A stretch of 64,000 nucleotides of DNA from Amycolatopsis regifaucium (GCF_001613935.1 NZ_LQCI01000052.1:305596-369595), one strand, 5' to 3'; numbered from the stretch's first letter, positions 32,715 to 41,192 are shown. The notes: generated from the sequence alone by a model not told the origin. Made by a program: numbers and translations.

Positions 32715-33388
32715 TGCGCGGCCGCGGGTTCCTTCGGCACCGGTTTGACCGCCCAGAGATCCGCGTTACCGGCGGGCTCGGCCATCTTCTTGACGTCGCT
32801 GAAATCGTTCGCCTGCCTGGCCAGGAAGACCCCCATCTGACGCAGGTCGCCCATCTTGCGGACGGAGTCTTCGACCAGGTCGCTGATGGCCTGGACGAAC
32901 CCGTTGAGCACCCGGATGATGTTCCCCGCCTCGCCGAACGGGTTGATGAGGTCCTCGAGGAAGTTCGACGTGGCGTCCGCGATCTGGTTGGCGCACTCGC
33001 TGATGAACTTGATCGCGTCGGCATACGTCTCGTAGACGATGTCGATGCAGCTTTCCATCGTGCCCGCGATCTCGTTGAACACGCCTTCGTTACGCGAGAT
33101 GCGCTTCGTCGCGTTGATCGCGTAGGTGTTGTACGAGTCGTACCCGCCGCCCTGCCAGTACGCGGCGAGGTTGTTGCGGGAGTCGTCGATCGCCGTCTCC
33201 GAGTCGACCATGTACCAGGCCTGGCCCCACCATACGGCCAGTTCCTCCATCCGGTCGGCGTTGCCGAAGAGGAGGTCACGGATCATGAACAGGGTGTCGA
33301 GCGCACCCTTGTGCTCGTGCTCCTCGGCCGCCTCCTGGACCTTCTTCGCGCTGTTCTCCGGCCATTCGGCCTTCTGGCGTGTCGGCAT
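32711..33388 (-). CDS. WXG-like alpha-helical protein, probable type VII substrate
   Basis: A 225-aa mostly helical protein. YWQGGGYDSYNTYA (about 77-90) carries a W-x-G turn between two long helices, as in WXG100-like proteins; the first 60 residues and residues 95-190 are predicted helical and soluble. No signal peptide is present. It follows the EspC-like gene by 39 bp. It is probably a type VII secretion-related substrate, but the secretion machinery is not in this window. Confidence 0.7.
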   Translation of the reverse strand: MPTRQKAEWPENSAKKVQEAAEEHEHKGALDTLFMIRDLLFGNADRMEELAVWWGQAWYMVDSETAIDDSRNNLAAYWQGGGYDSYNTYAINATKRISRNEGVFNEIAGTMESCIDIVYETYADAIKFISECANQIADATSNFLEDLINPFGEAGNIIRVLNGFVQAISDLVEDSVRKMGDLRQMGVFLARQANDFSDVKKMAEPAGNADLWAVKPVPKEPAAAQ

Positions 33389-33427
33389 GATCTGTGCTGT
33401 TCCTTAAAGTCGCGGGAGTATCGGGGC

Positions 33428-33778
33428 CTAGAAGCGCTTGTTGGCGTCGTCGTCGCCCATGTAACCGAACCGCTCGTAGTACTCGGCGTCGCGGTTTTCG
33501 TACTCCTTGGCGACCTTGTCCAGGTTGTCGCGGACGTCGTCGATCTGCTCGATCCCGAGCCGCGTGGTCTTCAGGATGGTCTCGCGGGCGGCGTTGTAGT
33601 CGCGCGGGAAACCGGTCTTCATCCCGAGCAGCCCCATGTCGGTCTCCGCCATGGCCGCGTAGTCGGAACCGAGTCGGAGGAACTCGTTCCACGCGTTGCT
33701 CGCGGTCTGCCACGCCTCCGTGTTCTTGCGGAGGGCGTCCGGCACGACGTAGTAGCCGGTGCCTTCGATCTGAGCCAA
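33428..33778 (-). CDS. EspC-like type VII secretion protein
   Basis: A 116-aa helical protein with VVPDALRKNTEAWQTASNAWNEF (first helix) and a long second helix, like the excreted EspC family of actinobacterial ESX systems. Its C-terminus AEYYERFGYMGDDDANKRF contains a YxxxD/E-like stretch resembling an ESX export signal. It lies between the YbaB-like and WXG-like genes in one operon. Confidence 0.7.
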   Translation of the reverse strand: MAQIEGTGYYVVPDALRKNTEAWQTASNAWNEFLRLGSDYAAMAETDMGLLGMKTGFPRDYNAARETILKTTRLGIEQIDDVRDNLDKVAKEYENRDAEYYERFGYMGDDDANKRF

Positions 33779-33798
33779 GGTCGTTCTCCGTTCAGCGA

Positions 33799-34098
33799 TC
33801 AGCGGGGGCGCGAGGCGGCGAGGGCCTGCTGCCTGAGTTCCTGCGCGTGCTCTTCGGCGGCGACGATCGCCTCCAGCAGGCTCGCGCTCAACGCGGGGGC
33901 GGTGGTGTACGGGAGGTTGTCGAGGTCGAGTTCGATCCGCTCCAGCCGTCCGGTGCCGGAGACCTCGATGACACCGAGGTCGTCGGGGATGTCGACCTCG
34001 ATGGTCTGCGACCGGGCGTCCGCGAGCGCCCGCGACCGCGCCGCGTCACGCTCCTCGATCTCGCTGACCAGGTTCTCCAGCCTGCTCTTGCGGCTCAC
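33799..34098 (-). CDS. YbaB/EbfC-like protein 2
   Basis: A 99-aa protein with the YbaB/EbfC-type arrangement: N-terminal coiled helix SRLENLVSEIEERDAARS, beta segment TIEVDIPDDLGVIEVSGTGRLERIELD, C-terminal helix LLEAIVAAEEHAQELR. In Pseudonocardiaceae such proteins accompany type-VII-like operons; nucleoid binding is known for true YbaB but not shown for this branch. The ATG overlaps the stop of the preceding paralogue (ATGA). Confidence 0.78.
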   Translation of the reverse strand: MSRKSRLENLVSEIEERDAARSRALADARSQTIEVDIPDDLGVIEVSGTGRLERIELDLDNLPYTTAPALSASLLEAIVAAEEHAQELRQQALAASRPR

Positions 34099-34412
34099 GC
34101 GCGCACCCCCGGGACGAGTCCGGCGGCCTTCTCACGACCGGCTGCCGCGGCCGCGGCACGGGCGGCGGCGATGGCCTCGATCGTGTCCGGGCCGATGTTC
34201 TGCGGGTAGGCCTGACGCAATGCTTCCGCGCTGACGTCGAGGTCGGTCAGCCGTCCGTCACCGTCCACCTCGGCCTCGACGAGGCCACTGTCCGAACGAC
34301 CGGAGAAGCGTTCTTCGGCGTGCTCGGCGGCCAGGCGTTCGAATTCCGCGGCCTTCGCCTCCCACGCTGCCATTTCCGCAGCCGTGGGCGGCTCCCAGTC
34401 GTATCCGTTCAT
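34095..34412 (-). CDS. YbaB/EbfC-like protein 1, first gene of the operon
   Basis: A 105-aa protein: helix AEMAAWEAKAAEFERLAAEHAEE, beta core GLVEAEVDGDGRLTDLDVSAEAL, then an Ala-rich helix. ATG 34412 (MNGYDWEPP) is chosen; an ATG three codons upstream is possible. It is paralogous in layout to the next gene and heads the five-gene type-VII-like operon. Confidence 0.78.
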   Translation of the reverse strand: MNGYDWEPPTAAEMAAWEAKAAEFERLAAEHAEERFSGRSDSGLVEAEVDGDGRLTDLDVSAEALRQAYPQNIGPDTIEAIAAARAAAAAAGREKAAGLVPGVRA

Positions 34413-34501
34413 GCCCTGCATGTAAGCATCGTTGACTTTGCCGGAACGGCTGTTTCAGGACATCGCCGAAGACAATGTGGCCCAGATCACTCCGCCACTC
34501 G

Positions 34502-35050
34502 TCACCCCCTGGCGTCCGCCAGGAACGCGAGGCTGCGCTCGGCCTCCGCGACGGCGGAGCCGGACTCGACGTGGCCATCGATCACCAGCGTGGCCAGCCC
34601 GTGGAGCAGGCACCAGAGTGTGACGGGAAAGCCGCCGGGATCGTTCCGTTCGCCCACCCGTTCGGCCAGCACCGCACAGGTCACCCGGTGCGCCTCGGCG
34701 AGCTCCGGATACGCGGCGCGGTCCCCGATCCCGGCTCCGGACATCAGCCGGTACAACGCGGGATTCTCCACCGCGAAGCCGAGGTAGGAATGCCCGAGCG
34801 CGGTCACCGTCCCGGCACCGCAGGCCCGCAGGCACCCCTGCAACTCGGCGTGCCCTTCCAGGGCGACGGCCACGAGCAGCGCGTCCTTGTCACGGAAGTG
34901 TCGGTACGGCGCCGCGGTGGACGCGCCGACCTTCGCGACCGTGCCGCGCAAACTCACCCCCTCGGGGCCTCGCTCGACGAGGGCCTCCCGTGCGGCCAGT
35001 ACGAGCGCACGACGAAGGTCCCCGTGGTGGTAAGCACGTTTGACGACCAT
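34502..35050 (-). CDS. TetR/AcrR-family regulator
   Basis: A 182-aa regulator starting MVVKRAYHHGDLRRALVLAA. The HTH is VSLRGTVAKVGASTAAPYRHFRDKDALL, and the C-terminal domain includes LWCLLHGLATLVIDG, as in the TetR_C_33-type group. The target is unknown; the gene is followed by the type-VII-like operon but separated by 80 bp. Confidence 0.87.
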   Translation of the reverse strand: MVVKRAYHHGDLRRALVLAAREALVERGPEGVSLRGTVAKVGASTAAPYRHFRDKDALLVAVALEGHAELQGCLRACGAGTVTALGHSYLGFAVENPALYRLMSGAGIGDRAAYPELAEAHRVTCAVLAERVGERNDPGGFPVTLWCLLHGLATLVIDGHVESGSAVAEAERSLAFLADARG

Positions 35051-35121
35051 GGCGGACCCCCCAGCCCTTGATGCCACGCGAACGCCCCACCTTAGCCGGT
35101 CCGCGGGCGACCAGCGGCGAC

Positions 35122-35170
35122 GCACTGGGTGGATTTCGGGACGTCAGATGTCCCGAAATCCACCCAGTGC
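35122..35170. terminator. Hairpin after the KstD-like gene
   Basis: 21-bp arms (35122-35142, 35150-35170) enclose a 7-nt loop in the gap between the KstD-like gene (minus, ends 35188) and the TetR start. It is a probable transcription end for the flavoprotein gene; no T tract is present. Confidence 0.6.
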
Positions 35171-35187
35171 CGCACGAAAGGTGCGCC

Positions 35188-36924
35188 TCACCCGGCCAGA
35201 TCGTTCGCCGCGACGTACCCGAACGTCATCGCCGGGCCGATCGTCGAGCCCGCACCCGCGTAACTGTTCCCCATCACCGCCGCGCTCGCGTTCCCGGCGG
35301 CGTACAGGCCGGGGATGACCGAGCCGTCGCCACGCAGCACCCGTGCCCGCGCGTCGGTCACCATTCCGCCCTTGGTGCCGAGGTCACCGGGGACGATCTT
35401 GAACGCGTAGAACGGCGGTTCCCACAGCGCGGCGAGGCAGGAGTTCGGCAGGACGTAGGGGTCGGTGTAGTAGTGGTCGTAGACGCTGGCACCGCGCCGG
35501 AAGTCACCGTCCACACCGGACAGTGCCTGGCCGTTGAACCGGTTGACCGTCGCGCGCAACGCCTGCGGCGGGACGCCGATCGCGGTGCCGAGCGCCTCCA
35601 CGGTCCACGCCTTCTTGACCGCGCCCGCCGAGTACCACTCATCGGGAAGCGGTAGCAGCGGCGCGACATCGCGGAAGAGGTACCGGTTGCGGTAGTGCTG
35701 GTCGACGACCAGCCACGCCGGGATGGTGGGCGACACCGGGTTCCGGTCGTACATCGTGTGCACGACGTCGCTGTAGGGCGCGGCCTCGTTGACGAACCGC
35801 TTCCCCGTGCCGTCCACCATGAGCCCGCCGGGCAGCGTCCGCTCGGCGAGGCAGAAGTACGGCTCGCCGGGCAGCGGGATCGCCGGGCCCCACCAGGCGT
35901 CGTCCATCAGGCTCAGCGCCGCACCGGCCCGTTTCCCCGCCAGGATGCCGTCGCCGGTGTTCGACCGGGCGCCGACCGTCCACTGTGTACCGATCGGCTG
36001 GCGCTGGTATTCCGCCCGCATGGCGCCGTTGTGCTCGAAACCGCCGGAGCCGATGATGACGCCGCGCCGGGCCTTCACCACCCCCGCCGCGACGGTGACT
36101 CCGGTGACCTTCCCGTTCTCGATGACGAGATCGGTCAGGGGCGTGTTCAGCCACACCGGGACGCCTGCCCGCTGCAGGCCGGCCCGCAGTCCCGCGGCCA
36201 GCGACTGTCCCATGGTGAGCGCTTTCCGGCCGGCGAGCGCGGCGGCGGTGCCGCGCGCGAGGCAGGCGGCGGCCACGGCGGCGCCCTTCGGGTGGACCGC
36301 GGCCAGCGCGAGCCATTTGTAGTCCGCGCTGAAGACGACCATGCCGGCGGGCGTGGCGAGATAGGGCGGGTTCAGGTTGGCCAGTTCGGCACCCAGGATG
36401 GTGCCGTCGAGCTGGTCGGGTTCGATCGAGCGGCCCTCCGGCATCCCGCCGGGCAGTTCCGGGTAGTAGTCGCTGTACCCCTCCATCCACCGGAACCGCA
36501 GCGGGCTGTTGGCCATCACGAACGAGAGCATCGCCGGGCCGTTGGCCAGGAACGCCTGCTGCCGCGAGGCGGGGATCGACGGACCGACCACGGCGGCCAG
36601 ATACCGCGCGGCCTGTTCCGGGGTGTCGCGGACGCCGGCCGCGGCGAGCACCGAATTGCAGGGGATCCAGATCCCCGCCCCCGACCGGGCGGCCGAGCCA
36701 CCGAACTTCGCCGCCTTCTCCAGCACGACACAGCTGAGCCCCCGTTTGGCCGCCGTCAGCGCGGCGGTCATCCCCGCCGCGCCCGCGCCGACCACGACGA
36801 CGTCGTACTCGCCGATCACCGCGCCGTCGGCCGAAGCCGTTCCGGCGAACGGCAATCCCGAAGCGAGCGCGATTCCGGTGCCGCGTAGAACCTGGCGCCG
36901 GGACAAGCGGAAGTCGGCTCCCAT
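35188..36924 (-). CDS. FAD-binding 3-ketosteroid-delta1-dehydrogenase-like protein
   Basis: A 578-aa flavoprotein of the fumarate reductase/KstD superfamily. A twin-arginine signal leads (SRRQVLRGTGIALASG, residues 9-24, followed by a hydrophobic stretch). FAD-binding VVVVGAGAAGMTAAL lies near 42-56, and the C-terminal GLYAAGNASAAVMGNSYAGAGSTIGPAM is typical of KstD enzymes. A Tat signal is unusual for KstD, which is normally cytoplasmic. A KstR-like box lies 57 bp upstream. Steroid or related ring dehydrogenation outside the membrane is the best guess. Confidence 0.82.
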   Translation of the reverse strand: MGADFRLSRRQVLRGTGIALASGLPFAGTASADGAVIGEYDVVVVGAGAAGMTAALTAAKRGLSCVVLEKAAKFGGSAARSGAGIWIPCNSVLAAAGVRDTPEQAARYLAAVVGPSIPASRQQAFLANGPAMLSFVMANSPLRFRWMEGYSDYYPELPGGMPEGRSIEPDQLDGTILGAELANLNPPYLATPAGMVVFSADYKWLALAAVHPKGAAVAAACLARGTAAALAGRKALTMGQSLAAGLRAGLQRAGVPVWLNTPLTDLVIENGKVTGVTVAAGVVKARRGVIIGSGGFEHNGAMRAEYQRQPIGTQWTVGARSNTGDGILAGKRAGAALSLMDDAWWGPAIPLPGEPYFCLAERTLPGGLMVDGTGKRFVNEAAPYSDVVHTMYDRNPVSPTIPAWLVVDQHYRNRYLFRDVAPLLPLPDEWYSAGAVKKAWTVEALGTAIGVPPQALRATVNRFNGQALSGVDGDFRRGASVYDHYYTDPYVLPNSCLAALWEPPFYAFKIVPGDLGTKGGMVTDARARVLRGDGSVIPGLYAAGNASAAVMGNSYAGAGSTIGPAMTFGYVAANDLAG

Positions 36925-36980
36925 GAATCCTCCTCGCGTGGGGATCGAGCGAGGTCATGTTCTCCAGCCGGAGGCGAAAG

Positions 36981-36994
36981 TGAAACAAGTTCTA
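36981..36994. promoter_or_regulatory. KstR-like operator upstream of the KstD-like gene
   Basis: Read on the minus strand, TAGAACTTGTTTCA matches TnnAACnnGTTnnA at all fixed positions, 57 bp before the gene start at 36924. Confidence 0.5.
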
Positions 36995-37068
36995 CCCGCT
37001 TGGCGCAGGCCTGGCCGGGGCCGCTCCGCCGGTCTCCTCAACCGGCGCGGGCATTCGGCCGAACGCTC

Positions 37069-38106
37069 TCAGCCCAGGGCACGGACCAGGTCCAGTGCGC
37101 GGCCGAGGGTGGTGAGCCGGTCGGCGACCGTCTCCCCCGCCGGATAGAGCCGGACGGTGTCGACGCCGGCGGCCTGCCACACGCGCAGCCGTTCGGCCAC
37201 CATCGGTTCGGTGCCGATCAGCGTCGTGCCCAGCACCATTTCGTCGGTCACCAGCGCGGCCGCGCCTTCGCGGTCGCCTGCTTGCCAGCGCTCCCGCACC
37301 GCCGCGGCGGCCTCGGCCCAGCCTTGCCTGCCGTAGGCGTTGTGGTAGAAGTTCGTCTTCGCCGAACCCATCCCGCCGAGGCTGAACGCGAGTTCGGACT
37401 TGCGGCCCGCGACCATTCCGCGCAACTCGTCCTCGTCCCTGGCGAAGGCGACTTCGGCGCCTTGGCAGACTTCGAGGTCCGCCCGCGTCCGGCCCACCTT
37501 CGCCAGGCCGGCGTCGAGATGCGAGAAGTAGGCCTGCGCCCCTTCCGGGACGAAACTGGTGCCCAGCCAGCCGTCGGCGATCTCGCCGGTCAGCTCCAGC
37601 AGCTTCGGCGAGAGCGTGGCGAGGTGGATCGGGATGTCCGGATTCGGCGCCGTCGACAACCGCATCGGCTTGGCCTCGCCCGGCAACGGGATCTCGAATT
37701 CCTTGCCGGAGAACGAGATCTTCTCCCCCGCGAACGCCTGGCGGATGACCGCGACCGTCTCACGCATCCGGGTCAGCGGGCGGGCGAACGAAACGCCGTG
37801 CAAGCCCTCGATCACCTGTGGACCCGAAGCGCCGAGCCCGAGGGCGAACCGGCCGCCGGAAAGCTCCGCGAGGGTCAACGCGGCCTGCGCGATCGCGACC
37901 GGGGTCCGGGTGCCGAGCTGGATGATCCCCGAGCCGAGCCGGATCCGCTCGGTCCGGGCGGCGAGATAGCCGAGGACGGATGGCGCGTCCGACCCCCACG
38001 CCTCGGCGACCCAGCAGTCGTCGAGCCCCAGTTTTTCCGCCTCCAGCACGAAGTCCAGCGTTTCCCGCCAGCCACGCGAGGCCTCGACAGTGGTCGCCGT
38101 CCGCAT
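37069..38106 (-). CDS. F420-dependent LLM-class oxidoreductase
   Basis: A 345-aa luciferase-like protein: VAEAWGSDAPSVLGYLAART, LGSGIIQLGTRTP, ALGLGASGPQVIEG and the LATLSPKLLELTGEIADGW segment place it in the F420-binding LLM group. The ATG shares one base with the stop of the SRPBCC gene (TGATG), so the two are coupled and probably act on the same substrate. Confidence 0.85.
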   Translation of the reverse strand: MRTATTVEASRGWRETLDFVLEAEKLGLDDCWVAEAWGSDAPSVLGYLAARTERIRLGSGIIQLGTRTPVAIAQAALTLAELSGGRFALGLGASGPQVIEGLHGVSFARPLTRMRETVAVIRQAFAGEKISFSGKEFEIPLPGEAKPMRLSTAPNPDIPIHLATLSPKLLELTGEIADGWLGTSFVPEGAQAYFSHLDAGLAKVGRTRADLEVCQGAEVAFARDEDELRGMVAGRKSELAFSLGGMGSAKTNFYHNAYGRQGWAEAAAAVRERWQAGDREGAAALVTDEMVLGTTLIGTEPMVAERLRVWQAAGVDTVRLYPAGETVADRLTTLGRALDLVRALG

Positions 38107-38624
38107 CACGCGTGCGCCGCTTCTGCCCGCTCCTTGATCGCGGCGAGAGTGCCGGTCATCGCGTTCTCGAACTCACGCAGCCGGACGAAGACGATCTTCT
38201 CCTCCTTGTCCGGCATCCGGTCGATCGCCAGCGAAAGACCCGAACGCCCCGGCCCGAGCCGCATCCACTGCCGGAGCTTCGTTCCGCCGTTCTCCGGCTC
38301 CAGGGTGAAACGCCACAGCGCGGTCGGTGTCGCGGGGTCCTGAACCGCCCAGGTGAACACGCGCGGCGCCTCGCATTCGACGACGTACGACGTCGTCTCC
38401 CATTCGCCGAGCGCGTCGTGCTTGCTGCGACCGACGAATCGCCTGCCGACCGCGGCGTCGCCGACCGTGCCGTCGCACCACTCTGCCGACTGGAGTTCCG
38501 GGCTCATCTCCGGCATCAGCCGCACGTCCGAGACGATCGCCCACACCCGCTCCGGGAGGGCGTCGACCCAAGCCTGGACCTCGACCGTCGGCCTGTCGGC
38601 GTACTTGGCGCCGGTCCACTCCAT
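38106..38624 (-). CDS. SRPBCC-family protein
   Basis: A 172-aa START-fold protein of the polyketide cyclase/dehydrase type: VEVQAWVDALPERVWAIVSDV, then the pocket strands WETTSYVVECEAPRVFTWAV and ALWRFTLEPENGGTKL. ATG 38624 has GGAGAGGT upstream. It is coupled to the LLM gene downstream; its own promoter-like element lies at 38655-38684. Confidence 0.85.
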   Translation of the reverse strand: MEWTGAKYADRPTVEVQAWVDALPERVWAIVSDVRLMPEMSPELQSAEWCDGTVGDAAVGRRFVGRSKHDALGEWETTSYVVECEAPRVFTWAVQDPATPTALWRFTLEPENGGTKLRQWMRLGPGRSGLSLAIDRMPDKEEKIVFVRLREFENAMTGTLAAIKERAEAAHA

Positions 38625-38654
38625 CGTGGCCACCTCTCCGTGCTGGTGACCTCG

Positions 38655-38684
38655 ATAGTTGCGTAGATAGACTGAGCTTGTCAA
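38655..38684 (-). promoter_or_regulatory. Promoter for the SRPBCC-LLM pair
   Basis: On the minus strand a perfect TTGACA (38684-38679), an 18-bp spacer and AACTAT (38660-38655) precede the SRPBCC start by about 30 bp. It lies just after the HxlR stop codon and may be the HxlR protein's target. Confidence 0.45.
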
Positions 38685-38692
38685 AGAGGACG

Positions 38693-39199
38693 TCAAACCT
38701 GCTGGGCAGTGAAGCGACGCAGGACGTCGGGACGGTTCGCGAGCTTGGCCGGATAGCCGGGGCCGAGCTTCGCGCGGCTGTTCTCCGCGGTGAGCGGCCC
38801 GGCACAGTGCGCGCAGACGACCTCGGCGTGCGTGTCGTGCCCACAGGTGTCGTGGTGGAGGATGACCGGCGGCCCGGCCTCACCGGAGAGCCAGCGGTCC
38901 CCCCACCTCGACATCGCGGCGAGCACGCCGTAGAAATCGGCGCCCTTCTCGGTCAGCACGTAGTCGTAGCGGACCGGCTCGGCCTGGTAGGCGCGCTTTT
39001 CCAGCAACCCCTCGGCGACCAGGCGGCGCAGCCGGTCGGCGAGGGTGTTCCGCGCGATCCCGAGTTCCTGCTGGAACTCGTCGAACCTGCGGATCCCGTA
39101 GAACGCCTCGCGCAGGACCAGCGGGGTCCACCAGTCGCCGAGCAGGTCCATGGTGCGCGCGATCGAACACGGCCACTGCGCGAACGAAGTCCGTTTCAT
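38693..39199 (-). CDS. HxlR-family winged-helix regulator
   Basis: A 168-aa HxlR regulator: CSIARTMDLLGDWWTPLVLREAFYGIRRFDEFQ then IARNTLADRLRRLVAEGLLEKR. It has a C-terminal extension with a zinc-knuckle-like set of cysteines and histidines (HHDTCGHDTH, CAHC). It lies directly upstream of the SRPBCC-LLM pair on the same strand, which it probably controls. Confidence 0.88.
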   Translation of the reverse strand: MKRTSFAQWPCSIARTMDLLGDWWTPLVLREAFYGIRRFDEFQQELGIARNTLADRLRRLVAEGLLEKRAYQAEPVRYDYVLTEKGADFYGVLAAMSRWGDRWLSGEAGPPVILHHDTCGHDTHAEVVCAHCAGPLTAENSRAKLGPGYPAKLANRPDVLRRFTAQQV

Positions 39200-39258
39200 G
39201 ACGGCGAGCCTACGCCCGCCGCAATTGATCCGGTCATTCCTCCACCATTCTCCGGCGC

Positions 39259-40200
39259 TCAGGCACTGGCTCGAAATGTTTCGATCCGGTCAAGAAGATC
39301 CCGCGCGTTAATGTCGGCCATCCGCTTCCGGACGCATTCCGACAGCGGCCGCAAACGATCCCGCGTACGGGCGGAACGGATTCCGCCCGCGATCTCCATC
39401 GCGGCCAGCCCGACCGCCGCCGCGCGGTCGAGGTCACCCTCCAGCGCGTGGTCGACGGCGAGCCAGATCATCGTCAGCGACCGGCTGCGCGCCATGTCCG
39501 GGCCATAGCCCTCGATGGCCTCGGTGAGCGCGGGGATGGCCTCCCGGCTGTGCGCGACGTCGACGAGCCTGGCGAGTTCGGTGCGCACCGTGCCGATCAT
39601 CGCGGCCATGTCGTTGGCGGTGAAGAAGGCAGACCACGATGGGACGGCGTCCGTCGGAGAACTGGCGAATTGTTCCGGCGCAAGGGAAATCTTGTCCAGT
39701 GCCTGCCGGACATCGCCGAGCAGCGCGTAGGCCCACGCTTCGTTCGCCGACAGGATCGCCTGCGACAACGGCGTTCCCGCCCGGCGTGCCGCGAGTTGTC
39801 CTTGCCCGAATTGACCGAGGGCGTCGGCGGGTGAGCGGTGATGCAGATACAGCCGGCCGAGCCGGTAATGGATGTTGGCGACGAGATCGTCGTTGCCGGC
39901 CTCCGCCGCCAGTTCGAGGGCTCGGTGGAAATGCCGCTCCGCCCTGACCGGCCTGCCGGTGTCGAATTCCGTCCAGCCGACCAGGTTGTGCAGATCCGCC
40001 ACCACACCGGCCAGCCGCCGGGACAGCGCCGCGGACATGATGCCCCGCCGCAGCGCCGCACCGTAGGGCTCCAGCACCCGCAGCAGCTCCCGGCAGGCGC
40101 CGCCACCTTCTCGGTAGTCACGCGCACGAAGCGCCGCGATGACGCCCTCGAGCCGGTCGACGTCGGCCTGCCCGACACGCATCGGGAGCCGGTCAATCAC
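39259..40200 (-). CDS. TPR protein related to NsdA-type regulators, without HTH
   Basis: A 313-aa helical-repeat protein: DLHNLVGWTEFDTGRPVRAERHF, NDDLVANIHYRLGRLYLHH, ILSANEAWAYALLGD and TVRTELARLVDVAHSREAIPAL match the C-terminal TPR part of Streptomyces NsdA-like developmental regulators as I remember them. Those have an N-terminal XRE domain; none is encoded here. The GTG start at 40200 overlaps the stop of the 55-aa upstream ORF by 8 bp, so the two are probably coupled. It may act through protein contacts rather than DNA. Confidence 0.7.
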   Translation of the reverse strand: MIDRLPMRVGQADVDRLEGVIAALRARDYREGGGACRELLRVLEPYGAALRRGIMSAALSRRLAGVVADLHNLVGWTEFDTGRPVRAERHFHRALELAAEAGNDDLVANIHYRLGRLYLHHRSPADALGQFGQGQLAARRAGTPLSQAILSANEAWAYALLGDVRQALDKISLAPEQFASSPTDAVPSWSAFFTANDMAAMIGTVRTELARLVDVAHSREAIPALTEAIEGYGPDMARSRSLTMIWLAVDHALEGDLDRAAAVGLAAMEIAGGIRSARTRDRLRPLSECVRKRMADINARDLLDRIETFRASA

Positions 40201-40360
40201 GGCGCCGCCCTTGGGCCCACGGCACCGCCGGCGCGGTATCGCGGCCGGACCGGCTGGTCTCCGGGGCACGATCTCGCGGCACCGGCGGCCGCGGGCCGTA
40301 AACGGCTTCGCGCCGCCGACGGTCTTCATCGGGAATGACGACAGTGATTCGTACGCCCAT
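40193..40360 (-). CDS. Small basic protein coupled to the TPR gene
   Basis: A 55-aa protein: a short strand-like start MGVRITVVIPDED, then an Arg/Pro-rich, probably disordered tail. GGGAGGG lies about 11 nt upstream of ATG 40360. It overlaps the TPR gene by 8 bp, as expected for translational coupling. It is not recognised and has no HTH. Confidence 0.5.
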   Translation of the reverse strand: MGVRITVVIPDEDRRRREAVYGPRPPVPRDRAPETSRSGRDTAPAVPWAQGRRRD

Positions 40361-40729
40361 TTTGATAGGTCCCTCCCAATCCACAACGATCAAAGCTCGC
40401 CGAGGTCCAGGACGGAGCCACGCCGGTCCCTGGAATTTCATGAACGACGCAAGATGATGTTAACCACGATAAATATCGAAACCAGCCGCCGAATGGTGGT
40501 CCTATTGGCATTCACCGGAGTATGCACGTGCGGAATCTCTTTCTTTTGCACGGCTGATCGCATTTCCGCCGCGCTCACCGCACGTGGCCGACGAAGACCG
40601 TCTGTGAGCACATGAGACACAGCTCTCAGCCGAACGTGTGAAAGTTGTCGACTGGGGTCACGAAAAGGCTTCACATTGCGTTATCCATAGTTGAAGATCA
40701 ACAGCAACCGAACGTAAGGGGCTGAAGCA
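40361..40729. other. Divergent intergenic region before the SsgA-like gene
   Basis: These 369 bp have lower GC than the flanking genes and carry no convincing gene. They must hold promoters for the TPR pair (leftward) and the SsgA-like gene (rightward). Direct words such as GTGTGAAAG and GGTCACG near 40638-40662 are loosely like BldD half-sites, but I cannot call a site. Confidence 0.5.
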
Positions 40730-41143
40730 TTGGACAAGGAAAACGACCTCATCCGGGGGACGATCATCTTCGGCCTGCGCACTTTCGGTGCGGACCCCAT
40801 CCCCGTCCGGGCCGATCTCGAGTACGACCCCGAGGATCCCTACGCCGTCGTGGTGGCCTACCACTCAGGCGCCGGGACGGTCCGCTGGATGTTCGGCCGC
40901 GACCTGCTCGCGGACGGCCTCCTCACCCCATCGGGTGAAGGCGATGTGATCATCAGCCCGGCCGACGACGCCGCGATCGTGATTTTCGCGCTCAGCGCGC
41001 CCGACGGCTGCGCGGTGCTCGAAGCCCCGGCGCAGGAGCTGGCCGAATTCCTCGACCGCACCTACGACGTGGTGCCCGCCGGTTCCGAGCCCGAATGGTT
41101 CGACTTCGACCAGGAGATCGGCAAACTCGTCACGGAGTCCTGA
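40730..41143 (+). CDS. SsgA-like (SALP) sporulation/cell division protein
   Basis: A 137-aa SsgA/SsgB-family protein, which in streptomycetes helps place FtsZ and septa during sporulation. Family blocks are PVRADLEYDPEDPYAV, WMFGRDLLADGL, SAPDGCAVLEAPAQELAEFL and the C-terminal FDFDQEIGKL. It has a TTG start at 40730 with AAGGGG 9 nt upstream. Its neighbour on the other side is an NsdA-like TPR gene, which also points to development. Confidence 0.9.
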   Translation: MDKENDLIRGTIIFGLRTFGADPIPVRADLEYDPEDPYAVVVAYHSGAGTVRWMFGRDLLADGLLTPSGEGDVIISPADDAAIVIFALSAPDGCAVLEAPAQELAEFLDRTYDVVPAGSEPEWFDFDQEIGKLVTES

Positions 41144-41192
41144 GCCGGGAGGACGGGCAGCGGCGCCACGGGGCACCGCCACCCGTTCCGGT

